Shown here piece by piece: positions 7,838 through 16,848 of a DNA stretch of 64,000 nucleotides (positions are counted from its first letter, which is position 1; the number at the start of each line of letters is the position of its first letter). Source of the stretch: CAZASK01 sp964487845 (GTDB taxonomy: Bacteria > Chlamydiota > Chlamydiia > Chlamydiales > FEN-1388); the NCBI GenBank assembly GCA_964487845.1, contig CAZASK010000003.1:1-64000 (forward strand). The letters are read 5' to 3'. The notes under the pieces are model-generated. The model did no database searches. It was not told the origin of the DNA and saw only the letters and a list, made by a program, of their open reading frames with translations. The position numbers and the translations under genes were made by a program.

Positions 7838-9634
7838 TTATGAGACATCATACACCTTTTGCATCGAGTGCAGTTCTTCTCTCATCGCTTGAGGGAGTCT
7901 ATCGCCAAATCCAGCAAAATAGTGTTTGAGATCATCACACTCTTTCTTCCACAAAGAAGGCTCGATTGTAAATAACTTTTTCTGATTCTCAAGGGAGATA
8001 TCGAGTCCCTGAAAATCAAAATGATCCGGTAGAAATCCGATTGGCGTCTTGTGGGCAGCTCCAGAGCCTTCTGCTCGCTCGAACATCCACTTCAAGACCC
8101 TCATATTCTCAGAAAAGCCAGGCCAAATAAAAGAATCTCCATCTTTTAAAAACCAGTTTACATAGAAGATCTTTGGCATCAGGCGCCCAGGCTGCTCTTG
8201 CTGTAGCCAATGAGCAAAATAGTCTCCCATGTGATAGCCGCAGAATGGCAGCATGGCAAAGGGATCATGTCTCAGCTTCCCCACCTCTCCTTTTGCAGCA
8301 GCTGTTGTCTCAGAAGTCATCGATGCTGCCAAAAAGACCCCATGCTCCCACGAAAGCGACTCTCTCACAAGAGGCTGCGTAGTCGATCGCCTGCCTCCAA
8401 AGATCATCCCCGAGATAGGAACACCAAGTGGCGCCTCAAAGTCGGGATCGATAGAGGGGCACTGCGACACAGGAGCTGTGAATCGTGAGTTTGGATGGGC
8501 AGCCTTCTTCTTGGACTCCGGCGTCCACTCCTCATTCAGCCAGCTGATACAGTGCTGTGGAGGCTGAGCTGTCATCCCCTCCCACCAGACATCGCCCTCA
8601 TCTGTCAGTGCCACATTTGTAAACAGGCTATTTTTCGAACAGCTCTTCATCGCATTCGCATTCGACATCATCGACGTCCCTGGGGCTACGCCAAAGAAGC
8701 CAGCTTCTGGATTGATCGCATAGAGCCTGCCATCTTTTCCCCAGTGCATCCACGCAATATCATCGCCTACACATTCTACCTTCCAACCTGGCATCGAAGA
8801 CTGCAGCATCGCCAGATTCGTCTTGCCACAAGCACTTGGGAAAGAGGCTGTAAAATATTTTTTCACCCCTTCAGGATTCGTGACGCCTACAATCAGCATA
8901 TGCTCTGCAAGCCATCCCTCCTGACGCGCCATCACTGAAGCTAATCTGAGCGCAAAACACTTTTTATTGAGCAGCGCATTCCCTCCGTAGCCGCTACCAA
9001 ACGACCACACCTCAAGAGTGTCAGGGAAGTGGGCAATAGCGATATTTTTTGGATTACAAGGCCATGTAGAGTCTTTTTCTCCAGGAGAAAGGGGGGCTCC
9101 TACTGAGTGCAGGCATCTGACAAAATGGTGACTTCCAAGAGAGCGCAGCACCTGCTGGCCAATACGTGTCATGATGCGCATATTTAAGACGACATAGGGC
9201 GAGTCGGTAATCTGAACGGCAATCTTTGCATAGGGGGAGTTGACAGGTCCCATACAGTAGGCGACGACATACATCACCCTGCCTGCCATGCACCCACGAA
9301 AGAGTGGCAGCAAGGCCTCTTTCATTTCCTTCGGATCTCGCCAATTGTTAGTCGGGCCTGCATCATCTTTCTTTTGTGAGCAGATGAAGGTTCTGTCTTC
9401 AACACGAGCGACATCATCGGGATGCGATCTAGCAAGATAACTATTGGGCCGAAGTTTGGGGTTAAGAGGAGTCAAAATCTTATTATGTACAAGCTCTCGT
9501 ATCAGCTGCTCAGCCTCTTCTTGAGAGCCGTCGACAATGTGTATCTTCTGAGGGCAGGTAAGCTCTGCTACCTCCTGTATCCACTTGTGTAGATGCTTAT
9601 TTTCAATAGCAAGCTCTTGCAATTCTACCTTCAT
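7838..9634 (-). CDS. pckG: Phosphoenolpyruvate carboxykinase (GTP)
   Basis: Converts oxaloacetate and GTP to phosphoenolpyruvate, CO2 and GDP; the first step of gluconeogenesis and a link between TCA intermediates and sugar precursors. Seen: GTP-type signature FPSACGKTNLAML with the P-loop (Lys271), kinase-2 motif GDDIAW (291-295), and the substrate-binding stretch SFGSGYGGNALLNKK. Length 598 is typical of the GTP class. It lies next to mreB as in Chlamydiaceae. The ATG at 9634 follows GAGGGG on the minus strand. Confidence 0.97.
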   Translation of the reverse strand: MKVELQELAIENKHLHKWIQEVAELTCPQKIHIVDGSQEEAEQLIRELVHNKILTPLNPKLRPNSYLARSHPDDVARVEDRTFICSQKKDDAGPTNNWRDPKEMKEALLPLFRGCMAGRVMYVVAYCMGPVNSPYAKIAVQITDSPYVVLNMRIMTRIGQQVLRSLGSHHFVRCLHSVGAPLSPGEKDSTWPCNPKNIAIAHFPDTLEVWSFGSGYGGNALLNKKCFALRLASVMARQEGWLAEHMLIVGVTNPEGVKKYFTASFPSACGKTNLAMLQSSMPGWKVECVGDDIAWMHWGKDGRLYAINPEAGFFGVAPGTSMMSNANAMKSCSKNSLFTNVALTDEGDVWWEGMTAQPPQHCISWLNEEWTPESKKKAAHPNSRFTAPVSQCPSIDPDFEAPLGVPISGMIFGGRRSTTQPLVRESLSWEHGVFLAASMTSETTAAAKGEVGKLRHDPFAMLPFCGYHMGDYFAHWLQQEQPGRLMPKIFYVNWFLKDGDSFIWPGFSENMRVLKWMFERAEGSGAAHKTPIGFLPDHFDFQGLDISLENQKKLFTIEPSLWKKECDDLKHYFAGFGDRLPQAMREELHSMQKVYDVS

Positions 9635-9659
9635 AGTATCCCCTCACAATCTTGTCACC

Positions 9660-10739
9660 TTATCCCACTAAACTTCGCTTTTTCTTAAATTTATCCAAAT
9701 ACTCCAAAGCCTTTCCTGTGCCCATGCAGACAGCCAGAAGTGGATTAGGAGCTGTAATAACAGGAAGACCCGTCTCTTTATTGAGCGCCTTGTCTAAACC
9801 TCGAATCAACGCCCCCCCACCAGCTACCACCATGCCACGTTCAACAAGGTCTGCAGCAAGTTCTGGAGGACATTTCTCTAGCGTGAGCTTCACGGCATCG
9901 ATAATTTGTTGGATAGGCTCTGCGAGGCACTCTCTAATTTCTACGGAGTTAATACGCCTTGTCACGGGAAGACCAGACACCTGGTCACGCCCCTTCACTT
10001 CCATCTCCAATTCATGCTCGCCCATAGGAAAGGCAGAGCCGATCGCTATTTTGATTTCTTCCGCTGTACGAGGGCCTATCATCAAGTTATAGGTGCGTCT
10101 CATGTAGTTGATCACACACTCGTCAAATTCATCTCCTGCAATGCGAAGAGAGCGCGATTCTACGATACCTCCTAAGGAGATGATGGCAATCTCAGTAGTA
10201 CCGCCTCCGATGTCAATAATCATACTTGCTGATGGCTCATGGACAGGAAGATCGACGCCTATTGCAGCAGCCATAGGCTCTTCAATCAACATCACCTCTT
10301 GTGCGCCGGCATGCAGCGCGGAATCTTCTACCGCACGCTTTTCTACGCCTGTGATGCCTGATGGAACTGCAATCAAAATACGAGGACGGAAAAGACTACG
10401 TGCAGGAGTAACGCGCTGAATGAGTGCTTTTAACATGCCCTCTGCAATTTCAAAGTCGGCAATCACCCCATCTTTCATAGGGCGCACAGCATGAATTTTA
10501 CGTGGCGTTTTCCCAAGCATTGCTTTTGCCTTGTGGCCGACAGCGAGAACTTCATTGGTATTCGAATCGACAGCCACAACGGACGGCTCAGCTAAAACGA
10601 TACCTTTTCCTCTGACATAGACAAGAGTATTTGCAGTCCCCAAGTCGATGCCTATATCGCTTGAAAATACTCCCCGGAATCGCTTCAACCTATTAGACCC
10701 ACCTTGACACACTCGATCGACAAAGGATTGGTTGCTCAT
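9660..10739 (-). CDS. mreB: Actin-like cell-shape/division protein MreB
   Basis: Bacterial actin. In chlamydiae, which lack FtsZ, MreB organises the septal peptidoglycan ring used for division. Seen: phosphate-1 motif GIDLGTANTLVYVRGKGIV, the connecting region LIEEPMAAAIGVDLPV, phosphate-2 DIGGGTTEIAIISLGGIV, and adenosine motif GGGALIRGLDKAL. At 359 residues it carries a ~25-residue basic N-terminal extension before the first strand (SNRLKRFRGVFSSDIG), as in other chlamydial MreB. pckG lies 25 bp downstream, so the two probably form an operon. Confidence 0.97.
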   Translation of the reverse strand: MSNQSFVDRVCQGGSNRLKRFRGVFSSDIGIDLGTANTLVYVRGKGIVLAEPSVVAVDSNTNEVLAVGHKAKAMLGKTPRKIHAVRPMKDGVIADFEIAEGMLKALIQRVTPARSLFRPRILIAVPSGITGVEKRAVEDSALHAGAQEVMLIEEPMAAAIGVDLPVHEPSASMIIDIGGGTTEIAIISLGGIVESRSLRIAGDEFDECVINYMRRTYNLMIGPRTAEEIKIAIGSAFPMGEHELEMEVKGRDQVSGLPVTRRINSVEIRECLAEPIQQIIDAVKLTLEKCPPELAADLVERGMVVAGGGALIRGLDKALNKETGLPVITAPNPLLAVCMGTGKALEYLDKFKKKRSLVG

Positions 10740-10824
10740 GATAATGACCCTGGTAATGTAAATAACGTGACTATACTAAAGAGAGGAAAAAATAACTATC
10801 GAAGAAGTTTTCTTCTCAGAAACC

Positions 10825-13800
10825 TTATGTTTTCAGCAAATCCAGCACCTCTTTCCAGGAAAGCTTTGAAATCACCTCCTCGTCTGTACGCACGATGTCT
10901 TTGAGAAGCTCTTTTTTCTTCTCTTGTAAAGCGATGATTTTTTCTTCAATTGTATTCAAGGTTACAAGCTTATAAGAAGAGACAGCCTGCTTTTGACCCA
11001 TGCGCCAGACACGGTCTGTCGCTTGATTTTCTACAGCAGGATTCCACCACATGTCAAAATGAATGACTGTGTCAGCGCCCACTAAGTTCAGCCCTTGACC
11101 ACCCGCCTTCAAGGAGACCAAAAACACACACGTATCTGGATCTTCGTTGAATTGTTTGACAACACTCATCCGGCTCTTTGTAGCCCCATCTAAATAGGCA
11201 ACTTTAGTACCCATTTTCTGCATATCCTCTTTCATGATGCCAAGCATCGCTGTGTATTGGCTAAAGACTACGGTCTTGCGTTTGGACTCTATCAAATTCC
11301 CGATAAGATCAAGGAGCATCTCATACTTTGCAGAATCACCAGCTACCACTTCACTTTTTGCAAAGATAGCCGGATGGCAGCATATTTGCTTGAGACGCGT
11401 AAGCGTTGCCAATACATGCAGTTGCACTTTTTCAAAACCTTCTCTTTCCACAAGCTTTGTAAGCTCTTCTCGCGCGCTCTTCGCATATGAACGGTAAATT
11501 TCTTCTTGCACTGGTGTAAGATGACAATGATAGACGATATGCGAAATAGGAGGCAAATCGTGTAATACGTCTGTTTTCATACGGCGCAAGACGAAAGGAG
11601 AAATCTTCTTTTTGAGCTGTGTAAGATTCTCTACTAATAGCTGCCCCGTTGGCCGGATATACTTTTGCGAAAATCGCTCAAAAGAGCCCATGAATCCAGG
11701 CATCAGAAAATCAAAGAGACTCCACAAGTCGGCCAGCGAGTTCTCAAGAGGAGTTCCTGTCAGCACAAGACGATGTAAAGCGGGAATTTTTTTGACAGAC
11801 CTTGCATTTCTGGTCTCTCTATTTTTAATACACTGTGCTTCATCTAAGATCAGATATGAAAAAGTGATCTTCTCAAACAGCTCAATATCTTTTTGCACAA
11901 GACCATATGAGGTCACTAAAAGATCATAGTGACTTGCCGCAGCAATCACCTTTTTTCTTTCTTGAGGAGTTCCCGATAAGGTAGCTACCTTCAGCTGAGG
12001 ATAAAATTTTTCGCACTCTTCTTTCCAGTTATCTACAAGAGAAGTAGGGCAGACGATGAGGGCAGTAGAGGGCATTTTTTTATCTGTACACGCTTCTTTA
12101 TATTGAGCAATCGCACATATTGTTTGCAGAGTCTTCCCAAGACCCATATCGTCGGCTAAAATACCGTTTAAGCCCATATGTCGAAGCCTTGCAAGCCATG
12201 ACACACCATCATGCTGGTAATGGCGCAGTGTAGCCTTCAGCTCAGAGGGAATTTTCGGAACGTCGATCGTATCCATATTCAAAATTTGTTCTTGAATAGC
12301 TTTGAGCTTTTCTGACAAGCAATAGTCGACAGGCAAATCTTGAAAGCGCTCAGGATAGAGGTTAACAAAGAGCCAGAGCGGTAAATCAATGACACAATCA
12401 TCTACCTTCTCGATAGAGAGCTCATCAAAGACCTGCAAGAGCCTTTCCCAAAGTGCGAGCTTTATAACAAGAATTTTTTGACTCGGATGCAGCACATCAT
12501 CCTCATCGGCTCCACGAATGAATTTGTCGCCTTTTTTGGACATGACAACGTACGTTTTTTTGGCAGCTACACATTCTTCAAGATGGCTACAAGTAATCCC
12601 CTTCAAAAGACCATCTACTGTCATCTCAAATCGAACAGTGTCAAAGCGAGCACCCTCTTTCAAAGAAAGGTGAATCTTCGTATCATCGTATATAAACTGG
12701 TTGAGGAGGCTTTGTGGGCATGAAAAATCTACTTTTTTTCTATTCCTTGGAAGAACCTCTGTCATAAACTCAACGATTTTTTTCTCTGTTTTTGCAATAT
12801 AGCTTCCACTCTTTTCCTCTCGCAAAAATCCATGAAAAAGCTCTCGGATAAGTGCATTTTCTTCACATACGTTGCGCGCAAGCACTCCATCTTTTGTAAT
12901 AAAGCTATTCATCTCGTCAATTGTCAGCTGATGAGCAGACTCTGGTATCACGACATCTCCATAAAGAAACTGCATCTTCGCCTCAAGCTCACCAGAGACA
13001 TAACTCAGCTCGCAACGCGCCTTCATCTCCTCTGGATAAGTGACAAGTTGATCAAGGATCTCTTGATTTTCGATCACGCAGAAACGAAGAAGTTCGGGCA
13101 GCGCATTTTCTATAAAACAGCCAAATAATGCCTCTGGAATAGACATCTTCTGAATGTCTTCAAGATCATGAATGTGTTGTCTTTGTATTACATCCCGGCA
13201 TTGGTAATACGCCCCATCATGAAACACACCAGGCTTTGCACATTCCAGCATCTGGACAGCATGCACATCGCAAGGCTCGTTCGATCTACCAGGGAGCATG
13301 ACACGAGGAGTGAGGACAATATGAGCTTTAGGCTCTTGCATGAGATGTACTTTACAACTAAGCTCAGCTTTGTCTTCATAAAAGTGGATAGGATTGTCGA
13401 TACTTTGCCAAAAAATCGAAGGCAGCGAAAAGCTTCTGCCATCATCGCCATGGGTTCGCATGCTACGATCTGACTGCATAGCAGCTATCGCCAAAAATTC
13501 CCCAAAGCCTTCTTTGTCAAGGCAGGCAATTTTTGCAGCTTTATCTTGCTTGCCCTCTGTAAAACGAAGATTCTGCCTGAGCGTGTGCAGCAGTTTTTCA
13601 GCAAAAGGTCCAAAAGAATCGACATCAAAAGCATAGCGATTTTGGCCAATAATCAATGGTTCTTGAGCCTGCAGCGCTTGCAGAAATTGTTTTGGATTTT
13701 GGAGATAAAAAGGCTTCGAGCGGAATGGAAGACGCAAAACGAACTGCAACTCTACAATATTGCCAAACGATGATTCTTGAAGGCGCTTTTCCCTCGGCTG

Positions 13801-14370
13801 AAAAAGAAATAGCAGCTCTCCCATATCCATACCTAACTCTTCATCGGGCACAAAAAATGAAGATCTTCCGAGTGTTGTACATGCAGTATGATATTCCTGA
13901 ATGAAATGGAGCTCTTGCTCTTCTTTTTGCTTTTGTTCTACTTTTTCTTGCGCTTGACGGATGACGGTATCAACAGCCTCCTCCACCCCTCTTTTTTTTG
14001 GCGTCTTTTCTTTTGAAAAGGCGACAATCATATTTTCCATCTCTTCTTCAAGGTGAAAAATCAAAGATGCAATGTGTTGACAATCAAAAGTATGAGGACA
14101 GCCACAGCGAGCGTCCACAATCTGAGATTCAAGGCGATTGATCTCAACATCACAATCATACATATTCGCATAGACGCCTTGTACCTGAGCACGTATTTTC
14201 ATGACCTTGCTATTCATGTCTAGGATCTCGGCGGCTTTGATCATTTTTTTCTCAAATAGGCCCTTGCCATCACGAAGCACGTTTTGAGCAAAATCTTGTT
14301 TAAGCTTCCGGAAATTGATAATCGATAATTGAGGCTGCATTGTCATCTCACTCTTCTTGCTCCACATCAC
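10825..14370 (-). CDS. SWI2/SNF2-family helicase with SWIM zinc finger
   Basis: 1181 residues, counterpart of the chlamydial SWI/SNF helicase next to mreB and tig. N-terminal SWIM zinc finger at ~75-100 (RCGCPHTFDCQHIASL, CxC...CxH), then a long bacterial SNF2-associated region, then the motor: Walker A DDMGLGKTLQ, Walker B LDEAQCIKN, motif III LTGTPLENSL, helicase-C end DRVWRMGQKQAVSSYKLV. ATP-driven DNA translocase that probably remodels protein-DNA complexes; the exact role in bacteria is unknown. Starts at 14346 or 14340 are possible too, and the weak AAGAAGAG favours 14346. A second, related helicase is at 51907-55566. Confidence 0.92.
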   Translation of the reverse strand: MMWSKKSEMTMQPQLSIINFRKLKQDFAQNVLRDGKGLFEKKMIKAAEILDMNSKVMKIRAQVQGVYANMYDCDVEINRLESQIVDARCGCPHTFDCQHIASLIFHLEEEMENMIVAFSKEKTPKKRGVEEAVDTVIRQAQEKVEQKQKEEQELHFIQEYHTACTTLGRSSFFVPDEELGMDMGELLFLFQPREKRLQESSFGNIVELQFVLRLPFRSKPFYLQNPKQFLQALQAQEPLIIGQNRYAFDVDSFGPFAEKLLHTLRQNLRFTEGKQDKAAKIACLDKEGFGEFLAIAAMQSDRSMRTHGDDGRSFSLPSIFWQSIDNPIHFYEDKAELSCKVHLMQEPKAHIVLTPRVMLPGRSNEPCDVHAVQMLECAKPGVFHDGAYYQCRDVIQRQHIHDLEDIQKMSIPEALFGCFIENALPELLRFCVIENQEILDQLVTYPEEMKARCELSYVSGELEAKMQFLYGDVVIPESAHQLTIDEMNSFITKDGVLARNVCEENALIRELFHGFLREEKSGSYIAKTEKKIVEFMTEVLPRNRKKVDFSCPQSLLNQFIYDDTKIHLSLKEGARFDTVRFEMTVDGLLKGITCSHLEECVAAKKTYVVMSKKGDKFIRGADEDDVLHPSQKILVIKLALWERLLQVFDELSIEKVDDCVIDLPLWLFVNLYPERFQDLPVDYCLSEKLKAIQEQILNMDTIDVPKIPSELKATLRHYQHDGVSWLARLRHMGLNGILADDMGLGKTLQTICAIAQYKEACTDKKMPSTALIVCPTSLVDNWKEECEKFYPQLKVATLSGTPQERKKVIAAASHYDLLVTSYGLVQKDIELFEKITFSYLILDEAQCIKNRETRNARSVKKIPALHRLVLTGTPLENSLADLWSLFDFLMPGFMGSFERFSQKYIRPTGQLLVENLTQLKKKISPFVLRRMKTDVLHDLPPISHIVYHCHLTPVQEEIYRSYAKSAREELTKLVEREGFEKVQLHVLATLTRLKQICCHPAIFAKSEVVAGDSAKYEMLLDLIGNLIESKRKTVVFSQYTAMLGIMKEDMQKMGTKVAYLDGATKSRMSVVKQFNEDPDTCVFLVSLKAGGQGLNLVGADTVIHFDMWWNPAVENQATDRVWRMGQKQAVSSYKLVTLNTIEEKIIALQEKKKELLKDIVRTDEEVISKLSWKEVLDLLKT

Positions 14371-14505
14371 GAATGGATAGGTAGTTTATGAAAAAAATAA
14401 AGGATTTAATCAAGCGAAAAAGCACTCTTTTTTGTGATCAGAAAAAGTCTGCTTGCTGAAAATTAGTAAATCGCTGTACTCTCTTCTGCGTGCAGTACAG
14501 GCACT

Positions 14506-14578
<73 letters not shown>

Positions 14579-14601
14579 AAAAAAGTACGGATCAAAAAAA
14601 T

Positions 14602-14673
14602 GCGGGTGTAGCTCAGTGGTAGAGCATCACGTTGCCAACGTGAGGGTCGTGGGTTCGAACCCCATCACCCGCT
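14602..14673 (+). tRNA. tRNA-Gly (anticodon GCC)
   Basis: Acceptor GCGGGTG pairs with CACCCGC; anticodon arm CACG-TTGCCAA-CGTG gives GCC; T arm GTGGGTTCGAACCCCAT. 72 nt, CCA not encoded. The two tRNA-Gly are alike in the acceptor arm but differ in anticodon and T stem, so this is a tandem isoacceptor pair. Confidence 0.95.
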
Positions 14674-14685
14674 TTCTTATGAGGG

Positions 14686-14730
14686 AATTGCAAAACGCAC
14701 TTTGTAGACCAAATGGAGTTTTGCAATTTT
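14686..14730 (+). terminator. Probable intrinsic terminator of the tRNA-Gly pair
   Basis: An 11-bp perfect stem (AATTGCAAAAC at 14686-14696 with GTTTTGCAATT at 14718-14728) directly followed by T residues, 13 bp after the second tRNA-Gly. GAG (14681-14683) and CTC (14731-14733) can extend it. The 21-nt loop is long for a terminator, which lowers confidence. It would separate tRNA transcription from tig. Confidence 0.55.
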
Positions 14731-14789
14731 CTCTTATGTATACTTCATCGGAAAAATAGTAAGCTAAAGCTTAAAAAGGAGCACTCTAC

Positions 14790-16130
14790 ATGCAACCAGA
14801 AATTCAAGAGCAAACACTCCAAAACGATCAAATACGCGCAGTTATCACACAAAAATTGGGCTGCAGCGTGCAAGCTGAAGTTGACGTTTTCCCTCTCGCT
14901 GTACAAGCAGCTCACGAAAAAGCATTTAAAAGTGTAAAAAAAGAGGTCTCTCTCCCTGGTTTTCGAAAAGGGAAAGCACCTGATGCAATCGTTCTCAAGC
15001 AGTATAAGTCAACGATAGAACGCGAATGGAGATCTCTCATTTTGAGAACCGCTTTCCATGACTTCTTAGAACTTGCAAAAGTAAGACCTCTATCTGAAAA
15101 CAGCGTTCGCAAAGCAGAGCTTAAAAAATGTTCTCTCGAAGAAGGAGCGACATGTCTTTTTCATTATGAGTCAGAGCCTACCGTGGTCGACATGGACTTT
15201 ACTCAATTCAACGTCCATGAACAAGAAGTCGCACCTGTTTCTGAAGAAGATGTACAGAGCGAGCTCGACAACATTCGCCTAGCTCATGCTACATGGGAAG
15301 ATGTAGAAGGACGAGCTTGCCAAGAAGATGACTATATAGAAGTAGATGTCGATGTCATTGAAAACCCTGCCCACAACCTATTCTCGAACCGCTTATTCCG
15401 CATTCATAAAGATCATATGCCAGCATGGCTCTATGAGATGATCCATGGCATGAATGTTGGCGATGCAAAAGATGGACTTGCTTCAGCCTCCTGCTCAAGT
15501 CATGATCCTCATCATACTCACTCAGAACTGTGCTCTTCCGAAAAAGCAAAACAGGTACGTGTCACCGTCAAAACGATCAAAAAAGCAATTCTGCCAGAAG
15601 AAAATGATGAGCTCGCGCAAAAGTGCAGCTACGAGACGATGGAAAAATGTCGAGAAGAGCTCAAGCAAATTATCGCCAAGCATCGCCTCGAAAGCATCTT
15701 AGAAGATCAGCGCATGCATGTCTATGGCCAGATTTTGGAACACTATCCAATCGATGTGCCTCAATCACTCGTTGATGTAGAGACAAAATCACGACTCCAG
15801 CATATCAAACGCTCATCCGATCTCAAAAAAGGAAATCTGCCTTTAGATAAAGAAAAAGAGCAGCTTCTGAAAGCACAAGTGGAAAGCGAAGCTCGAGGCT
15901 TCTTTATTTGCATGTATCAGCTTCAGCACCTGGCACAAAAAGCAGCTATCACCATCAACCAAAATGAGTTAATGCAAGAGTACATGATCGAGACCGTGCA
16001 TGTTCCTTACAACCAGCGCTTAATTTATCCCGGCATGGAGCCTGAGGAAATTCGCAGCAGACTCTTTACAAAGATCATGATGCGAAAAGCAATTGATTAC
16101 ATCATCGAGAGCAAAAAAAGTCAGGCTTAA
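14790..16130 (+). CDS. tig: Trigger factor (ribosome-associated chaperone)
   Basis: Folds nascent chains at the ribosome exit tunnel. Seen: the ribosome-docking signature PGFRKGKAP (residues ~55-63), a degenerate FKBP-type PPIase domain (~150-235, with a His/Ser-rich insertion SSHDPHHTHSELC), and the long C-terminal helical chaperone domain. Length 446 fits. AAAGGAGC lies 8 bases before ATG. The gene order tig-clpP-clpX is conserved in very many bacteria and couples folding with proteolysis. Confidence 0.96.
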   Translation: MQPEIQEQTLQNDQIRAVITQKLGCSVQAEVDVFPLAVQAAHEKAFKSVKKEVSLPGFRKGKAPDAIVLKQYKSTIEREWRSLILRTAFHDFLELAKVRPLSENSVRKAELKKCSLEEGATCLFHYESEPTVVDMDFTQFNVHEQEVAPVSEEDVQSELDNIRLAHATWEDVEGRACQEDDYIEVDVDVIENPAHNLFSNRLFRIHKDHMPAWLYEMIHGMNVGDAKDGLASASCSSHDPHHTHSELCSSEKAKQVRVTVKTIKKAILPEENDELAQKCSYETMEKCREELKQIIAKHRLESILEDQRMHVYGQILEHYPIDVPQSLVDVETKSRLQHIKRSSDLKKGNLPLDKEKEQLLKAQVESEARGFFICMYQLQHLAQKAAITINQNELMQEYMIETVHVPYNQRLIYPGMEPEEIRSRLFTKIMMRKAIDYIIESKKSQA

Positions 16131-16193
16131 CAGTTTTGACCCACTCGTGTATGATGCAGTGAATATTCAGTTCAATATGAAGGAGCGCGCACT

Positions 16194-16826
16194 ATGTCCG
16201 ATCGATTTTTAGCATCTGTTACTCCATACGTTATCGAAGATACAGGACGCGGTGAGCGTGTCATGGATATCTACTCTCGACTGCTGAAGGATAGGATCAT
16301 CTTCTTGGGAACAGAGATCAACGACCACGTAGCTAATGTTGTGGTCGCCCAGCTTTTATTCCTGAAGATGGAAGATCCAAAGAAAGATATCCATCTCTAC
16401 ATCAACTCCCCTGGTGGCTATATCAGCGCAGGCCTTGCTATCTACGATACCATGCGTTATCTTGGCTGCTGCATCAACACCTATTGCATCGGTCAGGCAG
16501 CATCAATGGCAGCAGTCCTCCTTGCTGCAGGAACAAAAGGCAAGCGCTTTGCTTTGCCTAATAGCCGTATTGTGCTGCATCAGCCTCATGGCGGCATCGG
16601 TGGTACAGCCTCTGATATGCAGCTCCAGGCAAAAGAAATTCTCCACTTAAAAGAAAAAAATGCACGCATCTTATCTGAGTGCTGTAATCAGACAATTGAA
16701 AAAATCAAGGAAGACTCGGAGCGTGATTTTTATATGAGCGCAGATCAGGCAGTTCAATATGGACTGATCGATGAAGTGCTTGTACCGAAGGCAAAAGATT
16801 CAACTACAGCTCCTAAGAACGTATAG
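16194..16826 (+). CDS. clpP: ATP-dependent Clp protease proteolytic subunit
   Basis: Barrel-forming serine protease paired with ClpX. Catalytic triad Ser104 (GQAASMAAVL), His129 (VLHQPHGG), Asp178 (ERDFYMSADQA), in the usual order and spacing. Length 210. AAGGAG lies ahead of the ATG. clpX starts 22 bp after the stop. Chlamydiae usually have a second clpP elsewhere; this is the copy in the tig-clpX operon. Confidence 0.97.
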   Translation: MSDRFLASVTPYVIEDTGRGERVMDIYSRLLKDRIIFLGTEINDHVANVVVAQLLFLKMEDPKKDIHLYINSPGGYISAGLAIYDTMRYLGCCINTYCIGQAASMAAVLLAAGTKGKRFALPNSRIVLHQPHGGIGGTASDMQLQAKEILHLKEKNARILSECCNQTIEKIKEDSERDFYMSADQAVQYGLIDEVLVPKAKDSTTAPKNV

Positions 16827-16848
16827 CAAAGAGGGATCATCTCATTAT

